From a virus: a DNA stretch of 64,000 nucleotides. Below the pieces are notes generated by a model that worked only from the letters and a program-made list of their open reading frames with translations, was not told the DNA's origin and searched no databases. A program made the position numbers and the translations under genes. Position 1 is the stretch's first letter. Each line of letters begins with the position of its first letter. Below, piece after piece: positions 5,949 to 13,330 of the stretch. The DNA lies in the IMG/VR virus record IMGVR_UViG_3300028392_001993, positions 62,001-126,000 of that record. One strand, 5' to 3'.

Positions 5949-7031
5949 ATGTCAGAATCCCGCACCGTTACCTCGCTTCAAGCAAAAAAATCTTTGCTCA
6001 AAGCATTCCAAGTCAAACGTCCCTTGTTCTTGTGGGGTCCTCCCGGCATTGGCAAGAGTGAGTTGGTCGAAGGCATTGCCAACGAGCTTGGCGGCTTGAT
6101 GATTGACTTGCGCCTAGGTCAAATGGAGCCCACAGACATCCGTGGTATCCCGTTTTACAACAAGGACATTGGCAAGATGGATTGGGCTCCGCCTGTGGAA
6201 CTGCCCGATGAAGAAATGGCCAAGGACTATCCTATTGTGGTGTTGTTCTTGGACGAACTTAATAGTGCCGCACCCTCTGTCCAGAGTGCCGCTTATCAGT
6301 TGATTTTGAATCGACGCATTGGCAAGTACAAGTTACCCGACAATGTTGTGATGGTTGCCGCAGGTAACCGTGAAAGCGACAAAGGCGTTACATATCGTAT
6401 GCCAACTCCGCTGGCAAACCGTTTCATCCACCAAGAGATGAAAGTGGACTTCCCAAGCTGGCTTGAGTGGGCAGTGAACAACCGGGTCCACAAAGACGTG
6501 GTGGGTTACTTGAGCTTTGCCAAGCAGGACTTGTACGACTTTGATGCCAAGTCAGCAAGCCGTGCCTTTGCCACACCACGCTCTTGGACCTTTGTGAGCC
6601 AGTTGTTGGACGAGAGCAGTGACGACGACACCACAATGAACTTGATTGCAGGTACTGTGGGTGAAGGTCTTGCTGTGAAGTTTATGGCACATAAAAAGGT
6701 TGCAGGCAAGATGCCCAACCCAGCAGACATCTTGAGTGGCAAGGTCAAGACACTGGAAGTCAAAGAAGTGAGTGCTATGTACTCCTTGGTGATCTCCATG
6801 TGTTATGAACTCAAGGGTGCTATCGAGAACAAAGTAGAAGACAAAAAGTTCCACGAGATGGCTGATAACTTCCTTGGCTACATGATGAAGAACTTTGAGA
6901 CCGAGTTGACTGTGATGGGTGCTCGTATTGCGTTGACCACATACGACTTGCCCTTCCTCCCAACCAAGCTCAAGAACTTTGACGAGTTTCACCAGCGTTA
7001 CGGCAAATACATCTTGCAGGCATCCGCCTAA
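5949..7031 (+). CDS. MoxR-type AAA+ ATPase
   Basis: MoxR ATPases are AAA+ chaperones that work with VWA-domain partners to remodel or activate other proteins. The 360-residue product has Walker A GPPGIGKS (residues 30-37), Walker B VVLFLDELN (97-105, D102-E103), and sensor-1 N140 in VAAGNRESD, plus the RMPTPLANRF arginine-finger region. A likely partner, a metallopeptidase/VWA protein, lies 0.7 kb downstream behind a near-identical promoter. The pairing resembles host MoxR-VWA systems; the phage target is unknown. ATG 5949 follows GAAAGGCA. Confidence 0.9.
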   Translation: MSESRTVTSLQAKKSLLKAFQVKRPLFLWGPPGIGKSELVEGIANELGGLMIDLRLGQMEPTDIRGIPFYNKDIGKMDWAPPVELPDEEMAKDYPIVVLFLDELNSAAPSVQSAAYQLILNRRIGKYKLPDNVVMVAAGNRESDKGVTYRMPTPLANRFIHQEMKVDFPSWLEWAVNNRVHKDVVGYLSFAKQDLYDFDAKSASRAFATPRSWTFVSQLLDESSDDDTTMNLIAGTVGEGLAVKFMAHKKVAGKMPNPADILSGKVKTLEVKEVSAMYSLVISMCYELKGAIENKVEDKKFHEMADNFLGYMMKNFETELTVMGARIALTTYDLPFLPTKLKNFDEFHQRYGKYILQASA

Positions 7032-7036
7032 GTTTT

Positions 7037-7082
7037 AGGAGGGTGGTGGTTAAATACACAGGGCTGTGTCGCACTGCCCTCC
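7037..7082 (+). promoter_or_regulatory. Inverted repeat in the MoxR downstream gap
   Basis: AGGAGGG (7037-7043) and CCCTCCT (7076-7082) are perfectly complementary across a 32-base loop that contains ACAC/GTGT pairs. The left arm is itself a Shine-Dalgarno-like sequence. It could act as an attenuator or RNA stability element between MoxR and the next gene. Confidence 0.4.
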
Positions 7083-7089
7083 TTTCTAT

Positions 7090-7422
7090 ATGAAATACAA
7101 AATTGTAAAATTAGATGCAAGACATAGTTATTACACTACCTACCAGTACATGATTGAGTTCTCAAAAGGACATTGGATTGGTACTGGTGTGTTGGGTTTT
7201 GATCGTGCTCGGCGTTGGTTCACAACAAATTATGGATGGGGTCAAGATGTCGAAGTCAGAAGCGAACTGCTACAATCCCGACAACACCATGCAGAAGAAT
7301 TTGAGCCAGATGACATCAACTCCACCTGGGGCTTCAGTGCCAAATACAAGGACTACCGGATCTATATTGCAACAGACAAAGAACTCAGTTGGTTTTTGCT
7401 ATGTCATCCCATATCACCATAA
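7090..7422 (+). CDS. Unknown protein, paralogue of the next gene
   Basis: About 110 residues from ATG 7090. The C-terminal segment YRIYIATDKELSWFLLCH resembles the end of the following gene's product (IHLDFFSESAMTWFQLRY), suggesting two diverged copies of one small family. No domain is recognised. GTG 7066 is an upstream alternative but lies inside the inverted-repeat region. It overlaps the next gene by 22 bases. Confidence 0.65.
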   Translation: MKYKIVKLDARHSYYTTYQYMIEFSKGHWIGTGVLGFDRARRWFTTNYGWGQDVEVRSELLQSRQHHAEEFEPDDINSTWGFSAKYKDYRIYIATDKELSWFLLCHPISP

Positions 7423-7685
7423 AAAAGAATCTAATCATCTTTCACAGACCTGTGGATTGGATGCCTATTCGCAAACGACTGATAGAGGAATATGGACAAA
7501 GTATCAACATCAGTTATGCCAGGCGTGAAAGACTGGGTTTCAGTTGGAGATCCCATACCACCTGGATCTCCAGTGGCAAGCAGGAAGGCGAGTATGAACT
7601 TAAATACCCTGAGGTGCAAATACACTTGGATTTCTTTTCAGAATCGGCCATGACATGGTTCCAACTCCGGTACTTGAATTTGTAG
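7401..7685 (+). CDS. Unknown protein, paralogue of the previous gene
   Basis: 94 residues from ATG 7401; a GTG-like start at 7389 is possible. Aromatic-rich with R-R-E-R and a W-F-x-L-R-Y end similar to its upstream neighbour. Function unknown. The stop is inside a perfect palindromic hairpin (7682-7699) that abuts the next promoter. Confidence 0.65.
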   Translation: MSSHITIKKNLIIFHRPVDWMPIRKRLIEEYGQSINISYARRERLGFSWRSHTTWISSGKQEGEYELKYPEVQIHLDFFSESAMTWFQLRYLNL

Positions 7686-7699
7686 TACTTGAGTACTAC
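7682..7699. promoter_or_regulatory. Perfect inverted repeat abutting a -35 box
   Basis: GTAGTACT (7682-7689), TG, AGTACTAC (7692-7699): perfect 8-bp arms ending one base before TTGACC at 7700. It may be an operator or a weak terminator; there is no U-run. Confidence 0.5.
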
Positions 7700-7728
7700 T
7701 TGACCAATAATTCGTGATCTGCTATAAT
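7700..7728 (+). promoter_or_regulatory. sigma70-like promoter for VWA gene
   Basis: TTGACC (7700-7705), 17-base spacer, TATAAT (7723-7728) in GCTATAATATAG, the same context as the MoxR promoter. Confidence 0.84.
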
Positions 7729-7758
7729 ATAGCATACAAGCAACAAAAGGACCAGCCC

Positions 7759-9030
7759 GTGACTACTGCTACTACCACTAACAAAAAAGAGTCTGATAAG
7801 TTTAAAAATCTTATTGGACCCATGGACACCAAACTTGACAAAGTTGTGCGTGAAATGTTGATCACTGCCCGTGTGGGTTTGTTACTCAAGGCCAGTTTCT
7901 TTGGTAACCTTGCTACTCGTTTGAAACTGGTAAATGCTGATGAGTGGTGTGCTACTGCCGCAACAGATGGCAGAAACTTCTACTACAATACCCGCTTTAT
8001 TAAAATGCTCAAGCCCAAAGAGATTGAATTCTTGTTTGGTCACGAGGTATTGCATTGTGTGTATGACCACTTTGGACGCAGAGGCGCCCGCGATCCACAG
8101 TTATGGAACATTGCCAACGACTTTGCAGTAAACGGCGACTTGGTAAAACACAAAGTAGGTGACATGATCACGTCAGTACCTTGCTTGTTCGATCGCAAGT
8201 ATGACGGCTTGAGTTCTGAAGAGATCTACGATCAGTTGTACGAAAAAGCAGAAAAGATCAATATCAGTGACTTGTTAGATAAAATGATTGACGAGCACAT
8301 GGATGGTGAGGGTGACAATGATGGCGACGGGGACGAGAAGGAAGGCAAAGGCCGTCCCAAACTCACTCCTGAAGAACGCCAGCAAATTAAAGACGAGATC
8401 AAAGAGGCCATGTTAGCGGCAGCCGCTACAGTGGATGGTGCGGGTAATATCCCAGCAGGTGTCAAGCGTCTTATACAAGACATGACCGAGCCCAAGATGA
8501 ACTGGCGCGAATTGTTGCGTATGCAATTAGAAAGCACTATCAAATCTGATTATACTTGGATGCGAGCCAGTCGCAAGGGCTGGCATATGGATGCGGTAAT
8601 GCCCGGTATGAAACTGGATCCCATGATTGATATTGCTATTGCACTAGATGCTTCGGGCAGTATTAGCGAAAAGATGTTGAAAGACTTCTTGGGCGAGATT
8701 CAAGGTATTATGGATTCGTTCCCTGCATATCGTATTCACGTTATCACTTTTGATACTGATGCGTACAATCCTGCACAATATGACTCGGATAATTTGGAAG
8801 ACATTTGTGACTACGAAGTAACAGGTGGTGGTGGTACTGACTTTGATTGCATCTTCAAGTATTTGAAAGACAACGAGATCGAGCCCAAGCGTCTTGTGGT
8901 GTTTACAGACGGCTACCCATTTGGTTCGTGGGGCGATGAGAATTATGCAGATACTGTTTGGATCTTGCATGGTACCACAACTATTGAGCCACCCTGGGGC
9001 CAATATGCCTACTACGACGAGGCCGAGTAA
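7759..9030 (+). CDS. Putative metallopeptidase with C-terminal VWA domain (DUF2201-like)
   Basis: 423 residues from GTG 7759, chosen because AAAGGA precedes it and an earlier in-frame ATG at 7714 lies within the promoter. The N-terminal half carries a zinc-peptidase-like HEVLH (residues 95-99) in the setting GHEVLHCVYDH. An acidic linker follows (about 178-197). The C-terminal VWA-like domain has a MIDAS motif D297-x-S299-x-S301 (ALDASGSIS) and a later TGGGGTDF. Such proteins are encoded with MoxR ATPases, as here. It likely binds a target through the metal site and is remodelled by the upstream ATPase; the substrate is unknown. Confidence 0.87.
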   Translation: MTTATTTNKKESDKFKNLIGPMDTKLDKVVREMLITARVGLLLKASFFGNLATRLKLVNADEWCATAATDGRNFYYNTRFIKMLKPKEIEFLFGHEVLHCVYDHFGRRGARDPQLWNIANDFAVNGDLVKHKVGDMITSVPCLFDRKYDGLSSEEIYDQLYEKAEKINISDLLDKMIDEHMDGEGDNDGDGDEKEGKGRPKLTPEERQQIKDEIKEAMLAAAATVDGAGNIPAGVKRLIQDMTEPKMNWRELLRMQLESTIKSDYTWMRASRKGWHMDAVMPGMKLDPMIDIAIALDASGSISEKMLKDFLGEIQGIMDSFPAYRIHVITFDTDAYNPAQYDSDNLEDICDYEVTGGGGTDFDCIFKYLKDNEIEPKRLVVFTDGYPFGSWGDENYADTVWILHGTTTIEPPWGQYAYYDEAE

Positions 9031-9260
9031 TGCAACAACAGATTGAAAAACTTGCACTTGAATCGGGTGCTTGGCATCAAGTGTATGGCAACAGGAACTT
9101 CATGATCGACGAACACTTTGATATTGCTAGGTTCTCCCGGTTGATTGTGCAGGAATGTGCGCTAGTTGCTGATACTGAGAGATCTAATTCAATTGGTTGC
9201 GGATACATTACTAAAACAAACGGTATGAGAATCAAAGAACATTTTGGAGTTGCATCGTGA
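9030..9260 (+). CDS. Small phage protein, unknown function
   Basis: 76 residues. The pattern FSRLIVQECALVAD followed by GMRIKEHFGV at the C-terminus is, from memory, a recurring signature of small tailed-phage proteins of unknown role. It starts one base inside the previous stop (TAATG), so it is translationally coupled to the VWA gene. Confidence 0.75.
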   Translation: MQQQIEKLALESGAWHQVYGNRNFMIDEHFDIARFSRLIVQECALVADTERSNSIGCGYITKTNGMRIKEHFGVAS

Positions 9261-9412
9261 ATGATTTTTTGCAAGCACTAGCACCTTTTGTCTGGGGCTT
9301 TGTACTAGGATACTTTTGGCATCCAATATGGATTATATGTAAGAGGATTTATGAAGAAGCGAAACTGGCCAAACACCAATGGAGGAACCCAAATGGAAAT
9401 CGAAATGATTGA
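9257..9412 (+). CDS. 51-residue single-span membrane protein, unknown
   Basis: GTG 9257 overlaps the upstream TGA (GTGA) and opens 51 codons ending at TGA 9410-9412. Residues about 4-28 are hydrophobic and aromatic (LAPFVWGFVLGYFWHPIWII), followed by a basic cytoplasmic-looking tail. It is probably a small inner-membrane protein. Coupling on both sides supports translation. Function unknown. Confidence 0.6.
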   Translation: MNDFLQALAPFVWGFVLGYFWHPIWIICKRIYEEAKLAKHQWRNPNGNRND

Positions 9413-9602
9413 GAAAACAAAAGATCGATTTGATCTTGAGCAAGAGATTTTACAATGCTGGAACATCACTGACGACATCAAAAACTATGTTGCTGAGAGT
9501 GCCACATCTGAGGAGTTTTCAGCATTAGCACAGTACTACGAACGCAAGTTTGATCGCTTGTGGAATACATTTGAATCAATGATTCACGAAAGAAAAATGT
9601 GA
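9393..9602 (+). CDS. Small phage protein, unknown function
   Basis: 69 residues from ATG 9393, preceded by GGAGG. The sequence RFDLEQEILQCWNITDDIK looks like a short recurring phage protein signature. Helical and acidic. It overlaps the membrane-protein gene by 20 bases and the next gene by 4. An in-frame ATG at 9351 has a poorer setting. Confidence 0.72.
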   Translation: MEIEMIEKTKDRFDLEQEILQCWNITDDIKNYVAESATSEEFSALAQYYERKFDRLWNTFESMIHERKM

Positions 9603-9781
9603 GCGAGGTTCAAAAACGCATGAAGGAACTCATGGCACCTGTTGAACAACAGATTATGATGTGTGACGATCGTGAAGATCAATTGATGATGGCCTGTGCT
9701 ATGTTGCAACGCACAAGGGAATTGTTTGACTATCACCTCGGTGAAGAAGGACGTAAAAAAATGTTTAAGGATTTAGTATAA
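9599..9781 (+). CDS. Small phage protein, unknown function
   Basis: 60 residues from GTG 9599, overlapping the upstream stop as GTGA. The motif CDDREDQLMMACAMLQRTRE and a C-terminal LGEEGRKKMFKDL are reminiscent of small conserved phage proteins. Helical; no function assigned. It ends one base into the next ATG. Confidence 0.7.
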   Translation: MSEVQKRMKELMAPVEQQIMMCDDREDQLMMACAMLQRTRELFDYHLGEEGRKKMFKDLV

Positions 9782-9966
9782 TGTACGCATGGATGGTAAA
9801 ATATCAAGATGTTATTTCTGGCTTTGTGTCAGGTATTAGTTTAATGAGCGCCTGTGATTACTTTGCAAAAGGCGATATGACATACGGCGGGTTGAGTCTG
9901 TTTGTGTCAGTAGCAAACTTGTTGTTGATCAACAAGAAAATTGGACAGCATGGGCAACCAAACTGA
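9781..9966 (+). CDS. Small membrane protein, unknown
   Basis: 61 residues with two hydrophobic segments (about 9-25 and 35-51) and a short polar tail. Start ATG 9781 overlaps the upstream TAA (TAATG). It overlaps the next gene by 17 bases. No family is recognised. Confidence 0.65.
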   Translation: MYAWMVKYQDVISGFVSGISLMSACDYFAKGDMTYGGLSLFVSVANLLLINKKIGQHGQPN

Positions 9967-10189
9967 TTACTTTAACCGTGTGGGTTACCAGGCCACATGG
10001 AACATAGGCGATCGTGTGTTTGGTAAGTGGAACCGGATCCCGTTTGTGGGCACGGTTGGCAACGATCGTTTGCTTAACCACCGAGACGGTCCCGAGATCA
10101 CAGTACACCTAGATTTACCTATCCAGTTTGACAATCGGATATATAACTTTATCATTGTCAAACACAAGGACATTAAGGAGTACCGATGA
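9950..10189 (+). CDS. Small phage protein, unknown function
   Basis: 79 residues from ATG 9950. The sequence GDRVFGKWNRIPFVGTVGND followed later by VKHKDIKEY has the look of a small beta-barrel and, to my memory, recurs in T4-like phages. Function unknown. Four-base overlap with the next gene. Confidence 0.7.
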   Translation: MGNQTDYFNRVGYQATWNIGDRVFGKWNRIPFVGTVGNDRLLNHRDGPEITVHLDLPIQFDNRIYNFIIVKHKDIKEYR

Positions 10190-10401
10190 ACTCAGTAGAC
10201 ATGGCCACTAACTTAATCTTTAGGGCAAAAAACTTACAGGAATTTACGGTCACTACCGAACTTCCAAATGACTTCAGCTTCCGTGGAGTTATACCGTTCG
10301 ATATGCAAATTACAGGTAGCATACTGGAAGCCCGAGTTTGGGCAGTAGACTTTGATGAAGCAGTACATCGCCTAAACGAGTTTCTCCAAAATACCGACTA
10401 A
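10186..10401 (+). CDS. Small protein, unknown function
   Basis: 71 residues from ATG 10186, which overlaps the previous TGA. It has a predicted mixed alpha/beta layout ending in a helix (FDEAVHRLNEFLQN). No motif is recognised. It is the last gene of the tightly coupled 9.0-10.4 kb run. Confidence 0.65.
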   Translation: MNSVDMATNLIFRAKNLQEFTVTTELPNDFSFRGVIPFDMQITGSILEARVWAVDFDEAVHRLNEFLQNTD

Positions 10402-10414
10402 AATTATTTCATTG

Positions 10415-10435
10415 GATATTTAGACATTAAATATC
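10415..10435. promoter_or_regulatory. Perfect inverted repeat upstream of ATG 10439
   Basis: GATATTTA (10415-10422), GACAT, TAAATATC (10428-10435), ending 3 bases before the next start codon. The right arm resembles but does not match the late box NATAAATA. An operator or translation-control hairpin is possible. Confidence 0.4.
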
Positions 10436-10438
10436 TAT

Positions 10439-10648
10439 ATGGAAAACGCACAACTTACTATTGCCGATTTGGCAAGCCTAAAACAAATCATTGATGCCGC
10501 TTGTACCCGCGGTGCATTCAAAGCCGCAGAGATGAAATCTGTTGGCGATATCTATGATAAACTTTCCGCATTCCTGGACGCTGTTGTAACTCAACAAAAA
10601 GCCCAAGAAGCAGAACAAGCACAACCTCAAGGAGATCAAAATGCTTAA
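10439..10648 (+). CDS. Small acidic phage protein
   Basis: 69 residues: an N-terminal helical segment (LTIADLASLKQIIDAACTRG) then a Gln/Glu/Ala-rich tail. The pattern with TRGAFKAAEM is familiar from small T4-like phage proteins of unknown role. It overlaps the following gene by 8 bases. Confidence 0.7.
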   Translation: MENAQLTIADLASLKQIIDAACTRGAFKAAEMKSVGDIYDKLSAFLDAVVTQQKAQEAEQAQPQGDQNA

Positions 10649-11384
10649 ACACGTAGGACGACACGGTGACCGCAAGGTTGCTATTCTTTTTAGAGAAGTA
10701 CCCGGTGAGGAGCACATGTGCCTTGTGGTATATCCAGAAACCATGCCCACACATATTCATAACAGTATCATGCAGACCTTAGAAAGTGCCGCAGGACAGG
10801 CCGCAACAAACTTGTCAGAAGTGTTGCACCGCAACTTGTTGCCCGATGGTCGCGCACAGTTGGAAGCATTGCACCGCGAAGGCATGATCAAGAAGATTGC
10901 CACCAATCAAGTTATTGTTACTCCCACACCACAAAGTAATGTGAAGTTAGATGAGATGAACAAGATCATCCGCGAGATGGAACAAGGTGGGGAAGCACTC
11001 AAGCGTCTACAAGAACTTGATGCCAGCGCCGGCATGGTCGATCCAGCACAAAAGCGCAAAGCTGAAGCAGAATTCAAGCGTGGTCAAGAACGTGCCGCAC
11101 AAGAAACACGCACACCTTATGTGCCACCACTACAGTCAACTGATGGTGCATTGGATGACAAAACTCTTGCGGCCAATATGCTTGCACAGGCCAAACGTAT
11201 GGAAATCGAAGCCAAGGGTATGATTGCAGAAGCCGCTAGAATGAAGAAAGAAGCACAGCACTTGAATCCTAGCGTTAACGCAAAAGAGTATGTTGCACCT
11301 GTTGCAGAATCTATCACCCCAACGGCACCTCGTAAAGGTCGTCCTCCTAAATCCAAGGTAGCGACTGCCGATGCCGTTCAGTGA
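10641..11384 (+). CDS. Phage protein with basic Ala/Pro-rich tail, unknown
   Basis: 247 residues. The N-terminal 60 residues look globular (GRHGDRKVAILFREVPGEE). The centre is helical, with charged coiled-coil-like stretches around 95-125 and 175-205. The end is a basic RKGRPPKSK segment like an AT-hook core. A nucleic-acid-binding role is possible but not shown. It is flanked by overlapping small genes and probably shares their transcript. Confidence 0.65.
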   Translation: MLKHVGRHGDRKVAILFREVPGEEHMCLVVYPETMPTHIHNSIMQTLESAAGQAATNLSEVLHRNLLPDGRAQLEALHREGMIKKIATNQVIVTPTPQSNVKLDEMNKIIREMEQGGEALKRLQELDASAGMVDPAQKRKAEAEFKRGQERAAQETRTPYVPPLQSTDGALDDKTLAANMLAQAKRMEIEAKGMIAEAARMKKEAQHLNPSVNAKEYVAPVAESITPTAPRKGRPPKSKVATADAVQ

Positions 11385-11673
11385 TGAATTCATTCAGCAG
11401 TGGGAACATATAATCGAAGAAGTTAACAAAACTGAAGTCCCGCTGGAGTGTATTAAAAAAGTTGTAATCAGATTAGATGATCGTAAACAAAAGACGATCA
11501 ATCTGGCTACACTTAGAAAACAGGGTCTCGATCTAAACGAGTTAGAAGTTGTGTTGACCCGCACACTAACTGAACTTGGAGACACAGTGCGTGACGTTGA
11601 CTTTGTGGTCGATGTCCAGGCAGTTGCCAAACTTGTGCAACCCCAAACTGATAAACTTTTAAAAGATATATGA
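11371..11673 (+). CDS. Small phage protein, unknown
   Basis: 100 residues from ATG 11371, overlapping the preceding gene by 14 bases and ThyX by 4. It is acidic, with predicted alternating strands and helices (VVIRLDDRKQKTINLATLRK). No domain is recognised. Confidence 0.65.
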   Translation: MPFSDEFIQQWEHIIEEVNKTEVPLECIKKVVIRLDDRKQKTINLATLRKQGLDLNELEVVLTRTLTELGDTVRDVDFVVDVQAVAKLVQPQTDKLLKDI

Positions 11674-12338
11674 ATGTCAAACTCGTCTCCTATTCACAGC
11701 CAACCGAAGACTTTAGAAACCAGGGCGTTGACGATGCTCAAGAACTTATCGCTTTCTGCGCCCGAGTATCCAATCCCTCCAACCAGTTCAACAATGAAAC
11801 CAGCGAAAAACTCATCCGATACCTCGTTAAGCACCAGCACTGGAGTCCACTCGAAATGGTTTCAGCTTGCATGGAAATTACGACAACACGAGATATTGCA
11901 CGGCAAATCCTCAGACACAGAAGTTTTAGTTTCCAAGAGTTCAGTCAACGATATGCTGACCCGACAAAAGATCTTGAATTTGTTACCCGCAGTGGAAGAC
12001 TTCAAGACCCAAAGAATCGACAAAACAGTATAGAGCACGATGACACGTTGTTGGAGAACGAATGGTATCGTGCCCAGCAAAGAGTAATTTACGCGGCGCG
12101 GCGTGAATATGAATGGGCTATCAAGAACGGCATTGCCAAAGAACAGGCTCGTGCTGTGTTACCAGAAGGCTTGATCCAAAGTCGTATCTACATGAATGGT
12201 ACGCTAAGATCTTGGATTCATTATTGCGATCTAAGATCGGCACACGGGACACAACAGGAACATATGGAAATTGCAAAGGAAATAGCCAAGGTTATATCTA
12301 AAATATTTCCTATGATTGATGGATTCGATAGTGAGTAG
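11670..12338 (+). CDS. thyX: FAD-dependent thymidylate synthase ThyX
   Basis: ThyX methylates dUMP to dTMP using methylene-tetrahydrofolate, FAD and NADPH, supplying thymidine for phage DNA synthesis. The 222-residue product has the signature RHRSFSFQEFSQRY at 82-95 (RHRx7S type), and the C-terminal region around YMNGTLRSWIHYCDLR matches the family. Length is typical. ATG 11670 overlaps the upstream stop as ATGA. The 3' end overlaps the convergent homing endonuclease gene by 29 bases. Confidence 0.95.
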   Translation: MNVKLVSYSQPTEDFRNQGVDDAQELIAFCARVSNPSNQFNNETSEKLIRYLVKHQHWSPLEMVSACMEITTTRDIARQILRHRSFSFQEFSQRYADPTKDLEFVTRSGRLQDPKNRQNSIEHDDTLLENEWYRAQQRVIYAARREYEWAIKNGIAKEQARAVLPEGLIQSRIYMNGTLRSWIHYCDLRSAHGTQQEHMEIAKEIAKVISKIFPMIDGFDSE

Positions 12339-12939
12339 AAATATTATTAATTGATATTTCTGTCCTACAATGTATACAAGAACATCTTAACTGTTTCTTA
12401 CCAAATGCGGCTCTACTCATTTTTTCTTTAGTTTCCAATGAATGGATTCGACCAGTATTATAAGCCGTTCTATCTTTTGATCTTTTTTGTTTTAAGATCT
12501 TAGCCTGTTCTTTGCCGTGTATTTGTTCGTATGTTTTTCCTTTACGAGTTTTTGACAATTTTTCAGATCTGAGATGTCTCAATAATTTTGCTTTCTCATC
12601 TCCATATCGTTGTTCGTAGGTTTGTCCTTTTCCGCGATTTAATTTAGAATAATCAATGTATTGTGATGTGTCACCACCATCCCCTGATTCAGGTTTGAGA
12701 TTTGCCCACTCAATCGATTCTACAATATTAAGTTTTTCAGATAGGGGGATTGAAAATTTTTTTAATTCTTCATTTGTAGAGAATGTTCCTAAAATCTCAG
12801 TAGTAACATCATACCCGTGTTTTTTAATGTGTTCAGTCCATCTTTTTCCTGATCCTTTATATTTGTAAGGATCTCTAACTGTTTTGCCTAAATATTTTAA
12901 TCCTGTTTTATTGTGTGTTTTAATATAAAGATAAATCAT
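12310..12939 (-). CDS. GIY-YIG-like homing endonuclease
   Basis: 209 residues from ATG 12939, preceded by GGAG. The N-terminus has YLYI (3-6) and KYLGKT (15-20), the two halves of a GIY-YIG-like core, with GSGKRW at 29-34. Two related repeats, KGQTYEQRYGDEKAKLL (from 104) and KGKTYEQIHGKEQAKIL (from 133), look like DNA-binding modules, and IHSLETKEKMSRAAFGKK resembles a NUMOD3 helix. A C-terminal C186-x-C188-x2-C191...H203...H207 segment could bind zinc. Free-standing homing enzymes often sit near thymidylate synthase and nucleotide genes in phages, as here. It is inverted relative to its neighbours and has its own late-type promoter. Confidence 0.83.
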   Translation of the reverse strand: MIYLYIKTHNKTGLKYLGKTVRDPYKYKGSGKRWTEHIKKHGYDVTTEILGTFSTNEELKKFSIPLSEKLNIVESIEWANLKPESGDGGDTSQYIDYSKLNRGKGQTYEQRYGDEKAKLLRHLRSEKLSKTRKGKTYEQIHGKEQAKILKQKRSKDRTAYNTGRIHSLETKEKMSRAAFGKKQLRCSCIHCRTEISINNISTHYRIHQS

Positions 12940-12956
12940 AATGTTTCTCCGTACTT

Positions 12957-12964
12957 TATTTATG
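12957..12964 (-). promoter_or_regulatory. T4-like late promoter box for homing endonuclease
   Basis: On the minus strand the bases read CATAAATA, matching the NATAAATA late box, 17 bases upstream of the endonuclease ATG with GGAG in between. Confidence 0.6.
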
Positions 12965-12968
12965 ATAC

Positions 12969-12998
12969 TTGACATTTTAACGAATTGCGTGCTACAAT
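12969..12998 (+). promoter_or_regulatory. sigma70-like promoter
   Basis: TTGACA (12969-12974), 18-base spacer, TACAAT (12993-12998). The likely start codon ATG 13004 is 5 bases beyond the -10 box. Confidence 0.7.
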
Positions 12999-13003
12999 GT
13001 GTT

Positions 13004-13330
13004 ATGGCGATAACACACAATGAACAACCAGAACATTGGCAGCCTGCAATGACCAAAATCATTGATGGGCAACCAGTACGTTTCCGTGACGTATGCGTAC
13101 ACGAAATACGCATGGGCGATGTAGAAGATCCAGATCTATTTGTAGCCGAACCAATGTGGAAGTGGCAAGAATCAGATGCTGGTAAATTCATTATGAAAAC
13201 TGCTGTGGACAAGCCTTACTGGACTCGCGGCATGGATCCGCACAGTTATGGACACATGTATCGAATTGTGGCCAGACTCAGCGAACAAAATGAAACATTC
13301 TGGCGACTCAAATGGGGAAATAATAAATGA
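13004..13330 (+). CDS. Unknown protein heading the sugar-gene operon
   Basis: 108 residues from ATG 13004; an upstream in-frame ATG at 12941 would lie before the promoter. It has an acidic centre with MGDVEDPDLFVAEPMWKW and an aromatic C-terminus. No domain is recognised. The expected RNA start falls on the ATG, so translation may be leaderless. Four-base overlap with the epimerase gene. Confidence 0.68.
   Translation: MAITHNEQPEHWQPAMTKIIDGQPVRFRDVCVHEIRMGDVEDPDLFVAEPMWKWQESDAGKFIMKTAVDKPYWTRGMDPHSYGHMYRIVARLSEQNETFWRLKWGNNK

Noticed and set aside
10428-10435. Late promoter upstream of 10439
   Set aside because: TTAAATA-type sequence differs from NATAAATA and is part of a palindrome; evidence is insufficient.
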